Positions 1 to 5,224 of a DNA stretch of 5,877 nucleotides are shown piece after piece (position 1 is the first letter of the stretch; each line of letters begins with the position of its first letter). The stretch spans positions 1-5,877 of the forward strand of contig CAZBGL010000147.1 of the NCBI GenBank assembly GCA_964491375.1, in the 5' to 3' direction. This DNA is from CAZBGL01 sp964491375. Its GTDB lineage: Bacteria > Desulfobacterota > Deferrisomatia > Deferrisomatales > Deferrisomataceae. The translations under genes and the position numbers were made by a program. Below the pieces are notes generated by a model. That model worked only from the letters and a program-made list of their open reading frames with translations, was not told the DNA's origin and did no database searches.

Positions 1-173
1 GAGCCAGGGGCCCTTCTGTGCTCCCGTTGCGATCGTGTCGGTCGCTGCGCGAGGCGGAAGGACGCCCGATGCGCCGTGGCGGGATGGCGGGGGACCCGCG
101 GGCGCTGGATGCGGAAACGCTCGAACGTCGGGAACCTGTGATCTCTTCACCGCCAGCCGAGGGAATGAGCGGG
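1..173. other. Upstream stretch with no assignable gene
   Basis: No credible gene is seen here. The HdrA reading frame is open back to the left edge, with alternative starts at GTG 18, ATG 69, ATG 84, GTG 138 and ATG 165. The translation before about base 190 is arginine/glycine-rich and resembles no HdrA sequence, so it is probably untranslated leader. Another forward frame runs from base 1 to a TGA at 139-141. That could be the tail of an upstream gene, but its Arg/Cys/Gly-rich translation looks like off-frame GC-rich DNA. A five-base-pair GC hairpin (87-99) is present but unremarkable at this composition. I could not find a convincing -35/-10 promoter. Confidence 0.5.
159..164 (+). promoter_or_regulatory. 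Ribosome binding site deciding the hdrA start
   Basis: GAGGGA lies 9 bases before ATG 174, a normal Shine-Dalgarno spacing. It directly abuts the alternative ATG at 165, which is too close to work well. This favours 174 as the start. Confidence 0.6.
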
Positions 174-3100
174 ATGGGAGACGGGGCGAGAAACGAGGAA
201 GGCCGCGGGCGCACCGCCCTGGTGGTGGGGGGCGGGCTTGCCGGGATGCAGGCGGCCCTGGTGCTGGCCGAGCGGGGCCACCGGGTGGTGTTGGCGGAGA
301 GCCGGCCGGCCATCGGCGGCCTGTTCCCGCTGCTGGACAACCAGTTCCCCACGCAGTCGTGCGGGGTGTGCTTCATGGCGTGCGACACCCCCACGTACTG
401 CCCGTTCGTGCAGTGCGAGCTGCACCCGAACGTGGAGATCCTGTCCTACGCCCGGGTGACGGAGGCCGATCGGGCGGACGGCCGGTTCCGGGTCCGCCTG
501 GAACAGCGGCCCACCGGCGTGGACCCGGAACGGTGCACCGACTGCGGGGCGTGCGAGGCCGTGTGCCCGGTGGAGGTTCCCCGGGAATTCGGCGACGGCC
601 TGGAAACCCGCAAGGCCATCTTCCGCTACTACCCCAAGGCCGTGGGCAAGGCGTATGTGGTGGACCCCGGGGCGTGCACCCGGTGCGGGGCGTGCGTGGA
701 GGCGTGCCCGTCGGACGCCATCGACCTGGACGCGGTGCCGCGCGAGCGCACGGTGGAGGCCGACGCCGTGGTGCTCGCGCCCGGGGCCGAGGTGTTCCCG
801 GCCAGCCGCAAGGAGGAGTTCGGGTACGGCCGGTATCCCAACGTGGTCTCGTCCGTGCGGTTCGAGCGGATGCTGGCGGCGGGCGGGCCCACCGGCGGGC
901 GGGCGGTGCGGCCCTCGGACGGCCGCGAGCCCCGGCGCATCGCGTTCGTGCAGTGCGTGGGCAGCCGCGACGCCGAGGCCGGCGTGGGCCACTGCTCGTC
1001 GGTGTGCTGCATGTACGCCCTCAAGCAGGCCCTGTTCGCGCGGGACCGTCACCCGGACGCCGAGATCGCGGTGTACTACATGGACCTGCGCACCTTCGGA
1101 AAGGACCACGAGGGCTACCTCCGGAGGGCGAGGGAGCGGGGCATCCGGTTCGTGCGGGCCATGCCGTCGGTGATCCGGCAGGTTCCGGCCACCGGCGACC
1201 TGCTCCTGGAGGTGGCCCCGGGCGAGGGGCGGCCCGTCCAGGCGGAACACGACCTGGTGGTGCTGGCCGCCGGGTTCCGCCTGTCGGACGACGCCCGCGC
1301 GCTGGCGGCCCGGTTCGGGGTGGACCTGGACCCGGGCGGGTTCGCCGGCGGGCCCGAGTTCGAGCCCTGCGGCACGAACGTGCCCGGCGTGTACGTGGCC
1401 GGTGCGTTCCGGGAGCCCCGGGACATCCCCGAGTCGGTGCTCGACGGTGCCTGCGCCGCGGGCCGGGCGGCCGCCCACCTGGAGGCCCCGGCCGGCTCCG
1501 GGGAGCCGGGCCTGCCCGCGCCCGCGGACTTCCGCACCGAGGAGCCCCGCATCGGCGTGTTCCTGTGCGAGTGCGACGGGTTCAACACGGCCCGGGCCGA
1601 TTTCGGGGAGCTGGAGGCCGGGGTGCGGGGCCTGCCCGGGGTGGCGTCCGTGGAACGGGTGGCCCACGCCTGCACCCGGGCCGGGGTGGAGGCGTTTCAG
1701 GCCGGGTTCGCCCGGTGCGAACCCAACCGGATCGTGCTGGGCGCCTGTGCGCATCGGATCGTCGAGCCCCTGTACCGCCGGGTCCTGAGGGAAATGGGGG
1801 TGCACCCGGGCACCCTGGTCGTGGCGAACCTGCGCGAGGCGTGCCTGGGGCGCGGCGCGGGCCAGGAGGCGGCCGCCCAGACCCTGCGCCAGGCCGTGCG
1901 CGAGGCGTGGTACGCGGGCTTCCCGGAGTTGCGCGCCGAGGGCGTGGACCGGGCCGTGCTGGTGGTGGGCGGGGGCGCGGCCGGCATGACGGCGGCCCTG
2001 CGCCTGGCCGACCTGGGCCACCCGGTCCACCTGGTGGAGCGGGCAGCCGCCCTGGGCGGCAACCTGCGCGAGGGCCGGTTCACCCTGCGGGGCGCCGACG
2101 TGCAGGGGGAGCTGGAGCGGCTCGCGCGGCGGGTGGAGGAGCACCCCCGGGTCCGGGTGTACCGGGAGAGCCGGGTGAAGTCGGCCGCGGGCCGGCTGGG
2201 GGCGTTCCGCACCACGGTGGAGACGCCCGAGGGCGAGGTGGAGGTCCTCCACGGCGCCGTGGTGCTGGCCACGGGCGGCCGGGAGGCCCTGCCCGCGTCC
2301 CACGGCTACGGCCGGCACCCCCGGGTGGTGACCCAGCGGCAGTTCGAGGGCCTGTTGGCCGAGGAGGGCGTGGAAGGCGGGCACGTGGTGATGATCCAGT
2401 GCGTGGAGAGCCGGGCCGAGGGGGCCGAGGCCGGCCGGCCATGGTGTTCCCGGGTGTGCTGCACCCACGCCCTGAAGAACGCCCTTCGGTTCCTGGAGCA
2501 GCGCCCGGAGGGGCGGGTGACCGTGCTGTACCGGGACCTGCGCGCCTACGGCACCCACGAACACGCGTACCGCCGGGCGCGGGAGCGGGGCGCGCTGTTC
2601 GTGGCGTACGAGCCAGGAGCCCCTCCCGAGGTTCGGACCTCGGGGGGCCGCCTGGAGGTACGGTTCCGCGACCCGGCCCTGGGGGAGGAGGTCGTCGAGC
2701 CCGCCGACTGGGTGGTGCTCTCGGTGGGCATCGAGCCCCTGGCGGAGGAGAACCACCGCCTGGCGGGGCTGTACGGGGTGGAGGTGGACGAGCACGGGTT
2801 CTTCCGGGAAAAGAACCCCAAGGCCGCCACCGCGGACCTCGCCAGGCCCGGGGTGTACGCGGCCGGCCTGTGCCACGCGCCCAAGCACGTCGAGGAGAGT
2901 CTGGTCCAGGCCGGCGCGGCCGCGGCCCGGTGTGCGGCCCTGCTGGCCCGGGGCGAGCGGCCGGTGCCGGAGAACGTGTCCTACGTGGTGGAGCGCTTGT
3001 GCTCGCGGTGCGGGGCGTGCGTGGAGGTCTGTCCCTACGGCGCCCGGAGCCTCGACTTCGACGAGGCCCAGGTGGCCGTGGTGGACCCGGTGCTGTGCCG

Positions 3101-3200
3101 CGCCTGCGGCGCGTGCACCGTGGCGTGCCCCAACAAGGCCGCCCGCCAGCACGGGTCCGATCCGCTCCAGGTCCTCATGGGATTGGAGGAACTGCTGTGA
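174..3200 (+). CDS. Tandem HdrA-like iron-sulfur flavoprotein (two fused HdrA modules)
   Basis: This 1008-residue protein is a HdrA-type electron-transfer flavoprotein, probably the FAD hub of a cytoplasmic Hdr-like complex. No signal peptide or membrane segment is seen. Module 1 has a FAD-binding GGGLAG motif (about residues 19-24), a five-cysteine stretch (C63, C66, C70, C76, C81), two ferredoxin [4Fe-4S] motifs (C121-C131 and C168-C178), and the HdrA signatures QCVGSRD (C261) and CSSVCC (C274-C279). From about 459 comes an HdrA N-terminal-type domain (CxC at 465/467, C500, C525, C557). Module 2 follows, with a second GGGAAG FAD motif (599-604), QCVESR and CSRVCC (C743, C758-C763), but no inserted ferredoxins. 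Two further [4Fe-4S] motifs close the protein (C943-C953 and C975-C985). The 39 cysteines suggest many clusters. The length is above that of single-module HdrA (about 650) and comparable to large HdrA-like proteins such as BamE. The start at ATG 174 is chosen by its ribosome binding site. Family is certain; partner enzyme and substrate are not. Confidence 0.92.
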   Translation: MGDGARNEEGRGRTALVVGGGLAGMQAALVLAERGHRVVLAESRPAIGGLFPLLDNQFPTQSCGVCFMACDTPTYCPFVQCELHPNVEILSYARVTEADRADGRFRVRLEQRPTGVDPERCTDCGACEAVCPVEVPREFGDGLETRKAIFRYYPKAVGKAYVVDPGACTRCGACVEACPSDAIDLDAVPRERTVEADAVVLAPGAEVFPASRKEEFGYGRYPNVVSSVRFERMLAAGGPTGGRAVRPSDGREPRRIAFVQCVGSRDAEAGVGHCSSVCCMYALKQALFARDRHPDAEIAVYYMDLRTFGKDHEGYLRRARERGIRFVRAMPSVIRQVPATGDLLLEVAPGEGRPVQAEHDLVVLAAGFRLSDDARALAARFGVDLDPGGFAGGPEFEPCGTNVPGVYVAGAFREPRDIPESVLDGACAAGRAAAHLEAPAGSGEPGLPAPADFRTEEPRIGVFLCECDGFNTARADFGELEAGVRGLPGVASVERVAHACTRAGVEAFQAGFARCEPNRIVLGACAHRIVEPLYRRVLREMGVHPGTLVVANLREACLGRGAGQEAAAQTLRQAVREAWYAGFPELRAEGVDRAVLVVGGGAAGMTAALRLADLGHPVHLVERAAALGGNLREGRFTLRGADVQGELERLARRVEEHPRVRVYRESRVKSAAGRLGAFRTTVETPEGEVEVLHGAVVLATGGREALPASHGYGRHPRVVTQRQFEGLLAEEGVEGGHVVMIQCVESRAEGAEAGRPWCSRVCCTHALKNALRFLEQRPEGRVTVLYRDLRAYGTHEHAYRRARERGALFVAYEPGAPPEVRTSGGRLEVRFRDPALGEEVVEPADWVVLSVGIEPLAEENHRLAGLYGVEVDEHGFFREKNPKAATADLARPGVYAAGLCHAPKHVEESLVQAGAAAARCAALLARGERPVPENVSYVVERLCSRCGACVEVCPYGARSLDFDEAQVAVVDPVLCRACGACTVACPNKAARQHGSDPLQVLMGLEELL

Positions 3201-3223
3201 GCGGCCGCACCCCGGCCCGCTCC

Positions 3224-3242
3224 CGCGGCCCCGGAGGCCGCG
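3224..3242. repeat. Perfect 7-bp inverted repeat just after hdrA
   Basis: CGCGGCC (3224-3230) and GGCCGCG (3236-3242) pair perfectly around a CCGGA loop, beginning 24 bases after the hdrA stop. The stem is strong, but no T-run follows, so it is a weak candidate for a terminator or a 3'-end stabilising hairpin. Confidence 0.45.
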
Positions 3243-3264
3243 AAGTCCGGTATCCTGGTTCGCC

Positions 3265-3279
3265 GCGGCACCGTGCCGC
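3265..3279. repeat. Perfect 6-bp hairpin with 3-base loop
   Basis: GCGGCA (3265-3270) pairs with TGCCGC (3274-3279) around a CCG loop. It could form by chance at this GC content, but it sits among other inverted repeats in the same gap. Confidence 0.3.
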
Positions 3280-3364
3280 CGACGAACGGGCTGCCGGACC
3301 GGGGACGGGGCGTTCCCGGGCCGAGTTGGTGGGGCCGCGCCCCCCGGACCCGTGCTCGGGCGCA

Positions 3365-3416
3365 GTTCCCCCCTCCCCTGGCCGGAGGCGGGCCGGGGAA
3401 GGGGAGGCGTGGGAAC
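3365..3416. repeat. Long imperfect palindrome, possible REP-like element
   Basis: The outer arms GTTCCC (3365-3370) and GGGAAC (3411-3416) are perfectly complementary. Inside them CCCCTGGCC (3375-3383) and GGCCGGGG (3391-3398) form an eight-pair stem, including one T-G wobble, around a seven-base loop. C- and G-runs between the arms give further partial pairing with a small bulge. The shape resembles intergenic palindromic repeats that are dispersed in many bacterial genomes. Only one copy is visible here, so the REP-like reading is inference. Confidence 0.5.
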
Positions 3417-3462
3417 GGCCTTCCCGCCGCGACACGGGCCGAGGGCCCAACGACCGGGAGCC

Positions 3463-3493
3463 GTCCCGATCGCCGAAGCGGCCCTGTCGGGAC
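3463..3493. repeat. 7-bp inverted repeat with 17-base loop
   Basis: GTCCCGA (3463-3469) is the exact reverse complement of TCGGGAC (3487-3493). A competing small palindrome, CTGTC-GG-GACAG (3484-3495), overlaps the right arm, so two alternative folds are possible. It lies 84 bases before the mvhD start and could be an operator or a leader structure; its role is unknown. Confidence 0.35.
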
Positions 3494-3561
3494 AGCGCAA
3501 GGCCAGCTCCCTGGCGCCCTGCTCCCGGACGAGAACCGACACGCGACCGCTGTCCGCCGTT

Positions 3562-3567
3562 GGGAGG
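3562..3567 (+). promoter_or_regulatory. Ribosome binding site for the mvhD-like gene
   Basis: GGGAGG lies 9 bases before ATG 3577. The frame is open far upstream (back beyond 2932, inside hdrA). This site, together with the family match that begins just after it, fixes the true start. Confidence 0.75.
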
Positions 3568-3576
3568 AAGACCGCG

Positions 3577-4020
3577 ATGACCCAGGCTGCAGAGAACACC
3601 CAGGCGTTCGAGCCGCGGATCGTGGCGTTCCTTTGCCACTGGTGCACCTATACCGGAGCCGATCTGGCCGGCACCACGCGCCAGCAGTATCCGCCCAACG
3701 TGCGCATCGTCCACATGATGTGCTCGGGCGCGGTGGACGTGGTGTACGTGCTCAAGGCCCTCATGGACGGGGCGGACGGCGTGCTCATCGGCGGGTGCCA
3801 TCCGGGCGACTGCCACTACCAGTCGGGCAACTTCAAGGCTCGGCGGCGCGTGGCGATCCTGCGCAACATCCTGCGCCAGCTCGGCGTCCCCGAGGAGCGG
3901 GTGTGGTTGCGCTGGATCAGCGCCAGCGAGGGCCGCAAGTTCGCCGAGACCGTGACCGAGATGACCGAGGCGATCCGCGCCATGGGCCCGTGCGAGTTCA
4001 AGCGGCACTGGGAGGTGTGA
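3577..4020 (+). CDS. mvhD: MvhD/FlpD-family [2Fe-2S] protein (hydrogenase delta subunit type)
   Basis: This 147-residue soluble protein matches the MvhD/FlpD family (often annotated 'hydrogenase iron-sulfur subunit') over its full length. In Hdr complexes this protein docks on the HdrA C-terminal region and passes electrons from a hydrogenase, formate dehydrogenase or other donor to the HdrA ferredoxin domains. Family hallmarks are visible: CHWCTYTGAD (C20, C23), MMCSG (C49), GGCHPGDCHYQSGN (C74, C79) and WISASEG near residue 113. These five cysteines cover the [2Fe-2S] ligands. All are cysteine, with no in-frame TGA, so this is not a selenocysteine form of the kind known for some MvhD-like proteins such as BamF. 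C139 near the end is an additional cysteine. The next gene begins 13 bases downstream, which indicates co-transcription. The family assignment is secure; the donor it serves here is not known. Confidence 0.95.
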   Translation: MTQAAENTQAFEPRIVAFLCHWCTYTGADLAGTTRQQYPPNVRIVHMMCSGAVDVVYVLKALMDGADGVLIGGCHPGDCHYQSGNFKARRRVAILRNILRQLGVPEERVWLRWISASEGRKFAETVTEMTEAIRAMGPCEFKRHWEV

Positions 4021-4026
4021 GGGAGG
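4021..4026 (+). promoter_or_regulatory. Ribosome binding site for the FdhB-like gene
   Basis: GGGAGG begins immediately after the mvhD stop codon and lies 7 bases before ATG 4034. Such tight packing favours coupled translation of the two genes. Confidence 0.75.
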
Positions 4027-4033
4027 AACCCGC

Positions 4034-5170
4034 ATGAGAACGGCTTCGTTACCCACCAACGGCGATCCCGTGGGGGCTGTCCGGGCCTGGCTGCGCGGGC
4101 TCGTGGAGAAGGGCGTGGTACAGCAGGTGCTGGCGCCGGCCGTCGCCGGGGAAGGCCACGCGGTCCTGGGCCTGTTTGCCGATCCCGGCCGCATGGAGGG
4201 GGTGAACCCCTGGGCCCCGGTGATGCCGGTGCAGGGCGCCCGGGCGGTGTCCCATCTCACGTTCACCCCGCCCGGGGTCCCGGTGGCCGTGGTGCTCCGG
4301 CCGTGCGAGGCCCGGGCGGCGGTGGAGCTCGTCAAGCTGAACCAGATCCGCGTCGAAGGGGTGCTGTTCGTCACGGTGGACTGCCCGGGCACCTTCGAGG
4401 CCGCCTCGTTCGATCCCGCGGCCCACGATCCGGCGGACCTGTCCCGGTCCCTGGTGATCGGCATGGCCCAGGGGACGTCCGGGGCCCCCGAGGGGCTCGC
4501 GTTGCGCACCGCGTGCACCCTGTGCGAACACCCGGACGCGGCCTGGGGCGGCGTGCGCATCCTGGCCTTCGGGGCCGAGCCGTCCGAGTCCCTGGCCGTG
4601 GAGGTGGAAGACCCCTGGGCCGAGCGCCTGGAGCGGGCCGGGCTCCTGTCGTTCGGGGCCGGGGCCCCCGCCGGCCGTCGGGACGTCCTCGGGCGCGTCC
4701 GGGGCGAGCGCTCCAGGGCCCGGGACGAGGCGTTCGAGCGGTTCCGCCGGGAAGCGGGCGGCGTCGAGGGCCTCAAGAAGGCCTTTGCCGCGTGCATCCG
4801 CTGCTACAACTGCATGGAGAACTGCCCGATCTGCTACTGCAAGGTGTGCATCTTCAAGTCCCCCACGTTCGACCACCCCGGGGAGCTCTACGCCCGGTGG
4901 GCGGAGCGCAAGGGCGCCCAGCGGATGCCGGCCGAGACCCTGCTGTTCCACCTGACCCGGCTCAACCACATGGCCACGTCGTGCGTGGGGTGCGGGCTGT
5001 GTGACACGGCCTGCCCCATGGGGCTGCCCGTGGCTACCCTGTTCCGGAGCGTGGCCGCCGGGGTCCAGGCCATGCTGGGGTACGAGCCCGGCCGCAGCCT
5101 GGACGACCCCATCCCGCTCACCGTGTTCCGCGAGGCCGAGCTCCAGGAAGAGTCGGGGGCCGGGGAATAG
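4034..5170 (+). CDS. FdhB/FrhB-family iron-sulfur protein with 4Fe-4S dicluster domain
   Basis: This 378-residue soluble protein resembles the FrhB/FdhB family (beta subunits of F420 hydrogenase and formate dehydrogenase). It fits the non-archaeal branch often found beside hdrA and mvhD. The N-terminal part carries the family signature RPCEARAAVELVKL (C91), then VDCPGT (C117) and RTACTLCEHP (C161, C164). From about residue 254 comes a dense cysteine motif, CIRCYNCMENCPICYCKVC (C254, C257, C260, C264, C267, C269, C272). A classical [4Fe-4S] motif follows at C327, C330, C333 and C337. The C-terminal PGRSLDDPIPL stretch is also typical. It probably relays electrons between the HdrA/MvhD unit and a partner oxidoreductase. 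Annotation as 'formate dehydrogenase beta subunit' would over-interpret it, because no formate dehydrogenase catalytic subunit is present here. Flavin or F420 binding cannot be decided from sequence alone. Confidence 0.85.
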   Translation: MRTASLPTNGDPVGAVRAWLRGLVEKGVVQQVLAPAVAGEGHAVLGLFADPGRMEGVNPWAPVMPVQGARAVSHLTFTPPGVPVAVVLRPCEARAAVELVKLNQIRVEGVLFVTVDCPGTFEAASFDPAAHDPADLSRSLVIGMAQGTSGAPEGLALRTACTLCEHPDAAWGGVRILAFGAEPSESLAVEVEDPWAERLERAGLLSFGAGAPAGRRDVLGRVRGERSRARDEAFERFRREAGGVEGLKKAFAACIRCYNCMENCPICYCKVCIFKSPTFDHPGELYARWAERKGAQRMPAETLLFHLTRLNHMATSCVGCGLCDTACPMGLPVATLFRSVAAGVQAMLGYEPGRSLDDPIPLTVFREAELQEESGAGE

Positions 5171-5182
5171 GACCGCCGCGCA

Positions 5183-5216
5183 CCCGTTACGGGATACTCG
5201 TCACGGAGATACGGAG
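5183..5216. repeat. Short palindrome and imperfect direct repeat before the last gene
   Basis: A small palindrome, CCCGT-T-ACGGG, spans 5183-5193. Overlapping it, GTTACGGGATAC (5186-5197) recurs as GTCACGGAGATAC (5200-5212), differing by one substitution and one inserted base. A further ACGGAG (5211-5216) forms the ribosome binding site. The stretch is less GC-rich than its surroundings. It could be a binding site or a translation-initiation element; no regulator is identifiable. Confidence 0.35.
5213..5216 (+). promoter_or_regulatory. Ribosome binding site for the 2Fe-2S/4Fe-4S gene
   Basis: GGAG lies 8 bases before ATG 5225. A second GGAG (5205-5208) precedes it within the same direct repeat but is 16 bases from the start, so the nearer copy is preferred. 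Confidence 0.6.
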
Positions 5217-5224
5217 TGGTTGCC

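Larger units (their letters stand above)
3201..3576. other. 376-base intergenic gap rich in inverted repeats
   Basis: I see no credible gene in this stretch. The forward frames stay open, but their translations are Arg/Pro/Gly-rich and match no family I know; this is expected where stop codons are rare. The gap separates hdrA from the tightly packed three-gene group downstream. It holds at least four inverted repeats (3224-3242, 3265-3279, 3365-3416, 3463-3493). None is followed by a T-run, so a classical intrinsic terminator is not supported. Partial termination, transcript processing, or a repeated palindromic element are possible roles. Confidence 0.6.

Noticed and set aside
1..141. Tail of an upstream Cys-containing gene ending at TGA 139-141
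   Set aside because: The translation is Arg/Cys/Gly-rich without a recognisable motif. It cannot be told apart from off-frame GC-rich DNA, so it is not called as a gene.
3198..3200. Possible selenocysteine readthrough of the hdrA TGA, since some Hdr-type proteins contain selenocysteine
   Set aside because: The TGA follows the normal HdrA C-terminal end. The frame beyond it is featureless Arg/Pro/Gly-rich sequence with no family match.
3224..3242. Intrinsic terminator after hdrA
   Set aside because: The stem is good, but no T-run follows, so only an inverted repeat is reported.
2932..3576. Extended N-terminus for the mvhD-like gene
   Set aside because: The frame is open into hdrA, but family similarity begins only after 3577, where a well-spaced ribosome binding site sits.
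35..3580. Long forward open frame overlapping hdrA in another phase
   Set aside because: The translation is dominated by Gly, Arg and Pro with no motifs. It is a shadow of the real gene.
147..3647. Very long minus-strand open frame opposite hdrA, about 1166 codons
   Set aside because: Stop codons are rare on both strands at this GC content. The translation is His/Arg/Gly/Pro-rich with no domain I recognise, while the plus strand encodes an unambiguous HdrA protein.
3175..4797. Minus-strand open frame opposite mvhD and the FdhB-like gene
   Set aside because: It is low-complexity Arg/Ser/Ala-rich and conflicts with two clear plus-strand genes that have ribosome binding sites.
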